From: Polytrichum commune
Taxonomy: Eukaryota; Streptophyta; Polytrichopsida; Polytrichales; Polytrichaceae
NCBI GenBank assembly: GCA_950295325.1
Contig: OX485804.1
Location: forward strand, 47,616,001-47,680,000
Direction of reading: 5' to 3'
DNA length: 64,000 nucleotides
Each line of letters begins with the position of its first letter. Within the stretch, counting starts at the first letter, position 1. Positions 12,517 through 23,559 of this stretch are shown here, in pieces. A program made the translations under genes and the position numbers. The notes below the pieces were generated by a model. It did no database searches. It was not told the origin of the DNA and worked only from the letters and a program-made list of their open reading frames with translations.

Positions 12517-14972
12517 ATGGATACATTTGTAGAAGAAACTGAGGGCTTTCAGAGCAGTGAGGAAATACCAGAAACTCAAGTTTGTGGTGTGGGAGGGCAA
12601 ATTTCAGTTGAGGGTGGGCAGAGAGGGTTCATAGACTTTGATGACCACATGGCTCAATTACAGCAAGGGAAGAGTAGATATAGAATTTGTACCCCCTACT
12701 CTGCATGTTAATTCCATTGCAAATGAAAGTCAGGAATGCATACCACAATCTGTGAGTGTGGAAAGTGAGAGAACTAGGAGGGTGGGGTTGAGAAGTGCAA
12801 ACACGTGGGAGCAGAGAAGCCAATCTCAATCTGAATTCAGAGTGAGAGATGTTGAGACCATCATAGGACGCACCTAGAATACTCAATTAGCTCCAATCAA
12901 CACTGGAGGGGCGAGCAAATGCTCACAGATAAGAGGTGCAGTGAAGAAAACAAATAACTGGACAGATGCAACATTAAAACAAGTCATGGATGCGATCACA
13001 GATCAAAGAATGGAGGTAAGAGCTACTGCACGCACATTTGGGATTCCAACGTCCTCTTTGAGGGACCATCTGTATGGCAGAGTGATGGGGAGGAAGAGGG
13101 GAACAAAAACAGTATTAAGTCAAGAGGAGGAGGGAAAATTACTTGATTATTGTTTTAAGATGCAAGATCTAGGCCACCCATTAACCTCAGGGTAGCTGAG
13201 GTTAAAAATGGCAATGGCAACACAAACAAGAGAAACACCATGGAGTGCCAGTGGAGTCCCTAGAAAATCCTGGCTTAGAAGCTTTAAACTCAGACATCCA
13301 GAGTTAGTATCTAGGAAAAACCAGAGTTTAGAGATGGGCATGGCTAGGGGATTATGCCCCACAAGTGCAGCTACCCTTTACAATAACTTACAAGAGCTTT
13401 ACAATACCTTTAACTATCCACCCTCCAACATCCGGAATTGTGACGAGAGTGGAGTGCAAGCAGGGCGATCGGGGGGTGCAACAGTCCTAGCAAAAGTAGG
13501 TAGCAATTTTGTCCACACCATAGAGCCAGACCAACGTGAGCATTTGTCTGTCATTTCCTGTATCAATGTTGCAAGAGGAAAAATCCCTAACTTCTATATC
13601 TTAAAGGGGACTTACTTTCTACAAGACTATATAAAAAATTGTGAGCCAAATGCGGTTATGGCCATTCAATCTAACGCATGGATGACTAAATGGTTGTTTG
13701 AGTCATGAATCTCGCATTTCATTGGCATTTTGAAGGAAACATCAAGAATTGACAACACAAACATGCACTTGTTAATTTTGGACGGTCACAATTCGCATGT
13801 CACCTTGGAGGTAGTTACAGTTGCCATGAATTCAGGTTTAGATATCATCTCCTTACCTAGCTATACTTCCCATGCCCTACAACCCTTGGATGTGTCTTGT
13901 TTTAAACCTTTCAAAACTGCTTTCAGACAGATTTGAAACTCCTAGAGTTTATTGAACAAGGGCAAGAAGGTAGAAAAACACACTTATGTGAATGGACATC
14001 TGAAGCATTAGAAAAATCCCTGACTGCAAAGAACATCAAGTCAAGGTTTCAAAAAACAGGGATCTGACCACTAAATGATCAAACAGTCACAGCCCAAATG
14101 ACTCCTAGTCAAGGTTTCGAGGAGGGGCAGGAGGGCTACGACATTGCTGCTGCGACTCAGTCCAATGACTCGGACTCAAGCGGCGCAAGTGAAGATGCGT
14201 ATCAGGCAGAGTGCGATCTCGGAGGTTGCAGTCCGGGGACTTCGGTGCTGGAGGGTACACGCGAGGGAAACGACCTATATGCACCGTGTGAAGGTATCAG
14301 TACGGATGCACCTACAAGGCAGTACTATGTAGATGTGCAAAATGGAGAAGAAAACGACTACCATTTAAGTGACCAACACATCAAAATAGATTCAGCATTT
14401 CGTGCACAAATTCATGAGGGAAATGAGCAGAACATAAGTAACTTCCTAGCCTTGCCTGAGATCATTCCAGCTAAAAAGAGAACCAGGCAGCAACCTCTCC
14501 TAGACTACACAAGTAGCAAAAGCTTAACTTCTAGGGATTATATTGCAGGACTAGAGGAACTTCTAGCAAGAAAAGAGGCCACATCTGCAGCTGCAAAGAA
14601 GAAAAAAGAGGACAAGGAGGCCACTAAAAAGCAAAGGAAGGCTGCGAAAGAGCAACAACAAAAACTCAAGGAGGAGCGCGCACAATAACGAGCAAGGAAA
14701 AAACAAGAGAAGCAGAAGGAGATTTTTACCAGAAGAGCTGGAGGAGCAACTAGGGGCCGTCGGGAGAGGGTGGAGCCACCACAACTTGCGCAGGCCATCC
14801 CAGCAGAATCCGGGCATGTCCAGCAGTGCTCTCAAGCACCTCATGCACCGCGACCTGCCCCACTATCATACCCGTGGGTGTACCCACCTTATGCAAATTC
14901 CCACGCCCATACCTTCTACCCACCAGCATACAGATTCTACACCGAGGAGAACGCGAGAGCAGGTCCAGCGTA
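12517..14972 (+). pseudogene. Decayed pogo/Tigger-type DDE transposase
   Basis: Relic of a Tc1/mariner-superfamily pogo element. A psq-type helix-turn-helix (DATLKQVMDAITDQ to SSLRDHLYGR) lies at about 12959-13080. The DDE catalytic domain follows in the same frame, with NCDESG (Asp codon 13442), LILDGHNSH (13781) and HALQPLDVSCFKPFK (13889), so the acidic triad is intact. The coding frame is broken by TAG at 13193, TGA at 13706, TGA near 13934, a frameshift between 13937 and about 13980, TGA near 14067, and TAA at 14686. Another frameshift lies near 12640-12710 in the N-terminal part. The tail (14098-14972) has a Lys/Glu-rich coiled stretch, then a Pro-rich end. Terminal inverted repeats were not found by eye, so the element borders are uncertain. 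Confidence 0.88.
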
Positions 14973-16780
14973 GGAAGATTAACAACACAAAATCAACATT
15001 ATTCCACCTGGCTCTATATTTCAGCAAATACCAACTTTCTAGACTAAGAATTTTCGATCACTCCCAGTCATCTAGTCCGGCAAAATCTTCATCGAAGCCG
15101 TTATTGCTTCTGCTCTGTGGGTTTTTGCCGCACGGCGATCCCTACACGGCGGAATGCACACAAGGCGAATCCGTTCAAGCGACTAGAGAAGCAGTCGCCC
15201 GACCCAAAGGAAGGACCGTTGGGCGAGGGAGCGGAATCGGGGTGAGGAGGGCGTGGGAGGCCACAACGTTTTGAGCAGGAGCAGGTGAACAGCTGGACGG
15301 TGCGCCACATCATGCGGATGATATTCCAACCCGCTTTGGGACCCTTTCCATCCCCTCACAAGTGGGCAAATGATTCCGCTCCCACGAGATTACCTAGCCT
15401 AGAGGGTATTTTTGGCGCCACTTTCCATTGTTGTCAGGGGCTACCAGCGTTCGGTTTTAGACCATTCACCGGTGCAGATTTAGAAATATAGCCTGTGGAT
15501 ATATCAGGTACCCTATGTGCGAGTGTTGGTCACTCTACAAGGTTTCCTTTAAAAATTTGTAGGAAATGGAAGACAAACTAGAAAATTTTGATTTTTTCAG
15601 AGTTGCTCTTGCACCAGCTATGTGGAGCGCTCAAAATTAATAAAAATATAATTTCAGCATCCCAACTAAGCACATCTGAAATTCGAGCGGGAAAGGGCCC
15701 CTCTACCTTAGTCCACCCCGTCACTCTCACTTCCAAAACACTCATTAAAAACTTGTTTTATTTCTTGGAGCCATATCTACAACTGAGGGCAGAGCCTTCT
15801 GCTTCCTCACTAATCATAGTCCTCTTGCTCTATCACTTGGTTGCACCCACTAAAAACCACCTAATTCCAAAACTTTGTTTTCCAAGTCTTTTATTATCAA
15901 GTCCTAACCCTATTTCCAGTGTTTTCACCTCGTCCCTTAACGTGAATTTACATGGTTAATGTTGGTAACGCTAGCCATCTCCTGTTCCATCCATTTTATC
16001 ACAAAACCAGGATAATATGTTGGTCACAATCAATACCATGGCAAGACCAACCCACAAACTCTGGTCTTAATTTTCCAATCAAAACTCCTATTATTTTTAT
16101 TTTTCCTACCCTTAACAAAGAAAACACTCCGCCTATTTTGAGAAACCAATCTCGAAGCTTGGATCAAAGTTCGAGTTGAAAAGTAAGGTCCATTAAAGGA
16201 TGTGTTGGACTCCAAGCTTCTTGGACCTTGATCCTAATGTAAACCCACTCTCAATGTACCAATTAATATGATGTGGAAGTCATTGTCACGGTCCAACTTG
16301 TCCAATTCATTTGAGGGACAAAGCAAGCTCTTCGCATCTCATTATGAGAGCATCTTCGCTTATGCCACTACATCTTTCTCAACACACTATTGCAGAGAGA
16401 GCGGAGACATAATGATCACCACGGCATCCAACTACATCTCCCCCTACACTAGCCAATGTAGATTCTAAGGCCATTAAACCCCCTTTAAATGAGGAGGGGC
16501 ACTGACAATATAGTGGCTCCTCTACACCAATCAAACCTCTTTTAATGTTGGAAAACACTCTCTTCACAACCCTTCATGCTTTATATTAGACTGTACATGA
16601 TTACTCTATTGGTATTAACACATGCCCATCATTGAGTTATACACATCTTGACATTTTATTATTACGTATTGAGTAGCAATTGATGTTGTAGTGATGGTGC
16701 CTCCACCACTGTAGTCTCAAACCTTCTCAATATAAGATTGAGATTCCTTAGATGAATATTTTTTCTCTTTGCACCACTTC
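14973..16780. other. Gene-free, flank of pogo relic
   Basis: GC-richer stretch at 15100-15500 may still belong to the pogo element; no terminal repeat found. The rest is unrecognised. Confidence 0.45.
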
Positions 16781-17158
16781 TCATAGGGATGAAATACGCA
16801 ATTTATGCAGGATGCTTAACAAATCCAAATCTTGGCCATAGCCATTTGCCTCAAAATTTCCGGAGCTCATATGAATATCTCTTTCAATACCAAAGCGAAG
16901 ATTCTTGTGCTCATTAAAGTGGCCATATAGTCCCCATCCCCCAAATTCATGTTGACTACTAAATCTATAACGATTAGCATGAATAGAACATGTAACCCAA
17001 TCTCTTTCAAAGATATGTCTTTTGGTGCTAGTTTCTGGATCCACACTTAACCACACAAGGTTGGGGCATCCATACCCAATAAAATAAGAGACTTTACATT
17101 TGTTTAGGAGGAGTGACAACATGTAATTATTTTTCTTGCGAAGAAAACAAATATGCAA
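16781..17158 (-). pseudogene. Unidentified coding relic (best of three related fragments)
   Basis: Open stretch of 125 codons with coding-like composition, including VWLSVDPETSTKRHIF, HEFGGWGLYGHFNEH and NGYGQDLDLLSILH. Related, more decayed stretches lie on the same strand at about 541-640 and 1925-2360, which share the QDLDL/NLDLV segment and the spacing around it. A shared decayed protein in three places indicates a mobile or amplified gene family. I do not recognise the domain. No start context, introns or transposon ends could be assigned. Confidence 0.4.
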
Positions 17159-17159
17159 T

Positions 17160-20100
17160 TATTTTTCATAAACATTTCATGAATATGGAAATTGTTACAA
17201 ATTTCAAAGTGTAAATTTTAGGGCTACACAAAGTCGATCTATAGTTTAACCCGTAACCGCTCATCTCGATGCTACTCCTTGGCTACGACGATTTTCAAAA
17301 CTCATATGAGGGTAACCAATCAAAAGCCACCATCACATAAACTTTAATTTTGTTCGCCTAAAAAAACACAGATCTCGTCTATGTTGGCATTACATGACCC
17401 TAGTGAGCGCTGAAATGGACTTGGTCGACTACGAATGCCTCGCCCTTACCACTCAAAATCAAGTGTCCAAAGCATTATTGTGTTTGATTTAGGCACATAA
17501 ACCTTACTCCACAGTATACTCTACAATATCCAACCCATTCCCGACCAAGTAAGCAATTTAGCATATTTCTGGTTTAGGTATGACCAAAGAACAAATTCGC
17601 CGCCTAGAGAAACAAAAATAAGAAGATTTTAAAAAACAAACAAATAAATAAATAGTTTTCCGCAATGACTAAATCACTACAAATTTCTAAGTGGACATTC
17701 TCTTCGGCCTATACTCATGATATAGGCCACCCTAGTTCCGATCACCAACCGGTTACAAAACCGAGAACGCTTGATTTTTGTAATCGATAATCATGGCACC
17801 TAAATACTCTCGCAACCACAACCAAACTGTCAACTCAAACACTAACATTTGACTCAGTTGGATTTCAACCATAACATATCCACCCTGATAAGAGATTGCT
17901 ACCGTGCTACATAGAAATAGATTAACCTAAATTACAAAAATGAGGCGGTGGTCGAGAACGGGACGGCAACCTCATCACCGTTGTGGAGTTAGGAAGTGGA
18001 GGGTTGAGATGTGGGTGGTGTGGGTTTGGAGATGCTCCGAGAGTGGTAGGTCAACATATGAGCCCAGAGCTTTCTGAGGTTAGGAATTTTGTGATTGTCG
18101 CATGCAAGCAAGCAAGCGGGAAAGTTTGTTGGGTGAAGTTGTAAAGTTCACTGCGTGTTTGGAACGGTGCGTGCTGCTGGTCCTGAACGGTGCTCTGCTG
18201 CAGTCAGTCAGTCAGTAAGTAAGTAAAATGAAGATGAAGAGAGGAGACTGCATGCAGAGACAGCCCTGGACAGCAGAGACATTCGAATAAGTTAACATGA
18301 AAACCCTCTGAGGCCCTGCAGTCGATTGACTCTTAAGATCCACTCAACCGCTCACCAAAATATATCGCCAGGACGGCCGGAAGCTGCCGCCGGACGGACA
18401 TCAATAGTTACAGCAGCAGCAGCAGCATCAGCACAATATACAACACATCCTCCTAGCTGGCTAGCTACTAGGGTCACCAGCGTCGTCGTATAGTAATAGC
18501 TTAAGTCACAGAAGATATGGCCGCACACGTTCCAATCTCATGCTCTATGATTGTGATTAAATGGGATATAAAAACCAGCGGGCATACATGGATGGATGCA
18601 GAAGAAGATTCAACCGCAGGTCCAGACGCCTGATCGATCGAGGACGGTGTCTCCAACCCTGGTCAACTTTGGGACCAAAGTCAAGCATTCACTACCGTAA
18701 CCTTACACAGAGCACGTTATCTCCCCATGTACACTGTGCACACACCCGGTTTAGTGTGGGGCTTCAACACTATCCATCGATCAACCCTCGTCAATGAGCT
18801 CCAAGAGTCTTATCTATCGTGGGTCGCGTTGTTTTCAAACAAAGAAGTTACTTTTTAAAGGAATGTTTGTTATCATGGGTCATGTGATTATTTTTATGGT
18901 TGTAGATTAATGTGGATTGGTACTATTGAAACATGTAAGTTAGTTTTTGATATCATGACAGGAGGTTTTGATTTATTTCTAACAAGGTGATTTATCGAAT
19001 TCTAAAAAATTCAATGTTAATGTGACCCACGATTTCAATATGTGGCACATCAATTATCATGCCACCCAAAATCACATGTTCGGTGTCAACCTACTACATT
19101 GTTTACAACATTAACATCACATATATTATTTGTGAAAGAGTTACAATGAAGAAATTCAGAAATGTCAAGTCTATTGATTGTCAACATGACATTATTTGGT
19201 AATAGGAGCAATTTTTGAAGTCAAATGAATTTTAGATATTGCATTTAAGTGAACTAATTAGATGAAGCAACCTATGTAGCAAATGGTAACTATTATCATC
19301 TCCTTCAAAGGACAAATACTTAATAGGTGTGCTATACCATAGTAGCCATGCAAACTACATGCCTCACATAACGTGTCCAACTTCCTAGCAAGCTATAGTA
19401 GTCTACTTATTCCATGTTCATTTGAAATCGGTCGAGCACGGATTATTTACAACTCTAGATGTTTCAATCCAATGATTCCTCGGGTCATTGAAAATGATGT
19501 ACCAAAATGGCAAGCCCAATACTATTTGTGGACCCAGTTGTGCAGTTGGGAACACTAGAGTAGGTGTGACAACTTGCAAGGGGTTGTCAATCGTATACTT
19601 CCAACACGGGTGTGCATCATAACTTATACTCTTACGTACTCTTATGTACTATCATAACTCATTCGCCTTGAGCTTGGGAGTGTCTATGTAAACTCATTCA
19701 AACATTGGATGAAGGGGGCTCATCTAGTAGTAACATGAAAGCCTTTTGTAGTTTGATGACCCAATTTATTCCCGCTAATCCCATAAGCCTTTTGGCTTTC
19801 TTGACTTTAAAATCAAATTCCATTTCACTAGACCAGTTGGGGTTTTCAATGTCATTTCTAAAATGAAATCACCTATTAAAACAAGGACGAGCAGCTAGTT
19901 GCGAGAGTGCTTTGCCCTGATATCATCTTGCATGTAAACGGGGAATGTTATGCTTGCTTAAAAACGCAGATTATGTGACAATTGCATGCAATCGTGAGTC
20001 ACATGTACCTAGTGTGCGTAGCGTTCAAGGTAATAAGATAGCTTTTACTTTCACATAGAGTATGAATATGGCTTTTTACTTGAGCGAATCATACTCCATT

Positions 20101-20680
20101 CCTTAGGGATAGAGGCCCGTATTTTGGCTCATTTCAAATGCCATCACTAAGTTTGTTTTCCACATGCAGAGCCAATATATAAACATTGCATGCTATAGAA
20201 TCATCGCACCTCCCCAATGCACGAGTTAACGTATACACCACAAATGCCAAGCCCATTCAACAAATTTTATGGCATGTTTATTAATTAGCTTCATATCCAT
20301 AATTTGTTCACGATTGTCTGTTTGATGGAGTCGCATACATGCCCTTCACACCAAACTGGTAGGAGGAGTTTCTCGGGTATCATACACCACCTCCTTCAAC
20401 ACGACCAAAATATTAGGAAAAGATTCATCTGCGTGCACAAGATTATTGTCCAATATAGGTTCACTGCCCCTAACATAGTTTCCGTTACGAGTCTTGAATG
20501 CACGAGCTACATTATGGTCGTGTCAGGCTTTGCAAAAGTTGACGCCTCAGGAACCACACATGGGTACTTTACCTGTTGTAATCTTCAATGTTTAAATGTT
20601 TCAGCGTCTCAATGCCACACAATAGTAATATTTGTATGTTACAATATTACATTGCACAGATGTTTCATGTTGTTAAAAAG
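17160..20680. other. Gene-free with a GC-richer island at 17.9-18.8 kb
   Basis: The island contains short repeats (GTCA)n, (GCAA)n and (CAG)n and no long frame. It could be the promoter or leader of an unseen or lost gene. Confidence 0.4.
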
Positions 20681-20681
20681 C

Positions 20682-20760
20682 TGCATACTATTTAAGGGCT
20701 TCTATGCTGAATGAATGAGAGGTACACTCGTATAAGATAATTCCCCCTGTCTCCATCCAG
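20682..20760 (+). repeat. Dispersed repeat, copy 1 (~75 bp)
   Basis: CTGCATACTATTTAAGGGCT, ATGAATGAGAGGTACACTC and GTATA.GAT.ATTCCC match the copy at about 23472-23556. Direct orientation. Confidence 0.6.
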
Positions 20761-21049
20761 GGCCACAAACTGTACCTGTGGTAACTTTTTTTTATTATAA
20801 CACTGGTGGAAAGTCCCACGGAATTCCATTGCTATAATGCATTATGCGGACGAGACGTGAGCCCAGAGGTTCATCCACAAGTTTAAAAAGAGGGGACCTC
20901 ATACGTTACAACTACTAGACTGAGTGTGGGTAGGCAGCAGCAATAATATTAATACGGTTGTTGCCACAGTCATCAGTGGGGGCAGGCAGGCTTTTGGCAC
21001 ATGAGAAGCCCTGCCACCTCCTCCTCCTTCACAACACACACCATTTCTC

Positions 21050-21074
21050 TCCCTTCCCTTCCCTTCCCTTCCCT
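21050..21074. repeat. (CCCTT)n microsatellite
   Basis: About five CCCTT units in a pyrimidine-rich stretch. Confidence 0.85.
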
Positions 21075-21565
21075 GGCCTCCACATCATGATACAACCACC
21101 GCTTCTTATTCTGTAACCTACTCAGCATGTGCCTACATCTATAACCGTTCACTTAAGAGAGACTTTGCACCACATCGCTCCTGAGAAGTATAGGAAGATA
21201 GAAACCAAGATGAGGAATTTTCTAATAATTTTATGATGTAAATTGAAATTGTTGTGAATATTTTAATCCAAAAGTTGGTATGAAAATATTACCAATATCC
21301 ATAGTATACCAAAGTTATCAAGAGTAAAGCATATCCATGTATGAGTGTTCTTGGTTCAATGTCCCCCAAACAAATCCCAAGGGAAAGACATTTGTATTGG
21401 TTGCATGATATTGGAATACATAGTTCTGTTACTTCCAGCAACTGATTTTTTGTGGAGTTTGTTTTTTGAGGGAAGAATGACCATAGTTATGACCATAGTG
21501 GTACCTCACTGTGTCGGTAGTGGCCATGGAAAGCATGACCCAAGGCAGAAACTACATAACTTTAA

Positions 21566-21790
21566 GGACACCAAATATGATATTTAGCGTGACTTCATAT
21601 TTGGATTTACACGGTGCTATATATTTCTACTGTTGGTACAAATTTTTATCAAGTAAAGTTGTCAATATTCTATAATGTCCAAACCACCAATTTAACATTT
21701 ATTGGTAAAATATGAGATGTACAATAAATAGATATAGCATTGCGTAATTCCAAATAGTAAGTCACACTAAATATCATATTTAGTGTAGTG
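21566..21790. mobile_element. CACTA-like MITE, about 225 bp
   Basis: Left end ACACCAAATATGATATTT..GTGAC (21569-21592) is the inverse of the right end GTCACACTAAATATCATATT..GTGTAGTG (21761-21790). The ends read CACTACACTAAATA, close to the end of the element in MDAR intron 8. The interior is AT-rich and non-coding. Confidence 0.6.
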
Positions 21791-22344
21791 TTACTTTGTA
21801 TAACGTTGACATAAACCTCGTAGAAACCATAGTGGGGTTGAATCTATTTACTTATAATCGCGACAATATGGGTTTACACAATCAATTTAATAATCACAAC
21901 AACTGGGTAGTTGATTTTCCCCATTCATTGACAATAAGGCACCCCAAAATGGCAGAAGCGTCCACATATGCACACTAGAGGGAATTATTGCATACAAATG
22001 TATCTCTCATTCCTCCAACGAAGACGTCATGAAATACCTAGTATGTAGGTCAAAGGTTATTTTTTACCTACATATTATGGCGCCGGAATAGGTCTAAAGA
22101 CCCCGGATTACTCTAGCATGACATGTTTGAAAAACAAATAAAACCCAGAGGAAGTAGGTTATTGACATGCGTGGGAGGAGAGATACATTCTAGTGATGGT
22201 TTGGTATGGTCTTTTTGGATATCTATAATAAGGATTTCACCATTTTTGATACCAACATGGTATGGGTGTTTGACGATATTTTTCTTTTTGACACCATTTG
22301 TGTCTATAAGCCATGTAAGAAAAGAGTGGCTTGAACCGAAGGCC

Positions 22345-22432
22345 TTAATCTTGATCTCATGGAACTCCGAGAATAAGCCGCCTAAACCAAAAGAGTACTT
22401 GGATGGGTGACCTTCCTAGCACTTGGTTTCCA
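22345..22432 (+). pseudogene. 5S rRNA-derived sequence (pseudogene or 5S-derived SINE)
   Basis: The stretch contains GATCTCATGGAACTCCGAG, then AATAAGC and AGAGTACTTGGATGGGTGACC in the order and spacing of plant 5S rRNA (CATCAGAACTCCGAAGTTAAGC ... GTACTAGGATGGGTGACC in landmarks). The box C region of the internal promoter is nearly intact, while the box A region has several changes. The first third of 5S is not recognisable. It is not part of a tandem 5S array here. The following ~180 bases are not 5S and could be the body of a 5S-derived SINE. Confidence 0.6.
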
Positions 22433-23471
22433 GTGCGCTCTACCACCTATGATCCACCCAATCATAGTGGGGGTATCTAGGTGAACCGCGCATTTTCAAC
22501 CAACCATGTGGGAACCTAGGGCTTGCCCTTGGGGTAGATAGGCAATGCCTAGGTTGTCCCTGCTCGTTTAATGTGTCCACTTTTGAAAGGAGGTCATAAT
22601 CGTCAGGACCCCTCTAATTCTTGTACTGCCCGTTTCAGAAATACATATAGAGTTAGAGCAACTCAAATGAAGCAACACTATAATCCACGCCACATGTGAC
22701 AACATTGGAGTTGTCTTTCTTTCTTACCATGTAAGAACCTTTATACCTAGGAGAAATCTCCTTATTTTCCTTACGGTTTAGAATACTTATTGATCCGAAT
22801 AATAACTTGGATATACAAAGATTCTTTCACCTTGACATACTGACCAAATATAATAATAGTTGATTGAAATTACAATTACTTGCCTCGGGTAGGTTTTTAA
22901 AAACCCATTATTGATGTTGAGTATTTGTTACCATGGATTCACATATGTAACATACTGACACCTGGTACATTTGTATGGAAAAATTCTGTCTAGCCAGCAT
23001 ATACCTTTACAATTTAACCTCCCACTCCGTGAAGATTGAATACGGTATGTACTCTTGTAGTCAATCCAGGTAAGTAAAATCAACAAGACATCCGAGTTCA
23101 ATCTGGGTGTGGAAGTCATGAGCAATGATGTCTCCTTCTCCTGCGAATGAAAGTTCGATCCCATGTCTGAGGCCGAGTCATCAATTTCAAAATCCTCAGT
23201 ACAATATTTACGTAAGTCTCAGACAAACCAGCCTTTCATTAACTTACCACAGATTGATGTAAATTCCTTCCTTTCTACGGAGTGCCAAGTACTGAAACGC
23301 ACGATGGGAGAGAGGGAATTGTTGTATACAAGAGTACCTATCTTCCATCTCACATAAGAACTTGACTCCTTATAGGTTTGTTGCTGATTCATGCCAAACG
23401 ACTTTGTGTAAACTAATTTGAGTTTTTAAAAGTTAATTCTGGTGTCAAATCAAACCAAAAAAACCCCTTCC

Positions 23472-23556
23472 AGACTGCATACTATTTCAGGGCTTTTATG
23501 TTGGATGAATGAGAGGTACACTCTCGTATACGATTATTCCCTCTCTCCTGCACGAT
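23472..23556 (+). repeat. Dispersed repeat, copy 2 (~80 bp)
   Basis: CTGCATACTATTTCAGGGCT followed by GGATGAATGAGAGGTACACT repeats the 20.68-kb stretch. No terminal structure seen. Confidence 0.6.
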
Positions 23557-23559
23557 GTA

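Noticed and set aside
14538-14844. Antisense frames rich in Ser/Phe/Leu/Cys
   Set aside because: They are the reverse of the Lys/Glu-rich tail of the pogo relic.
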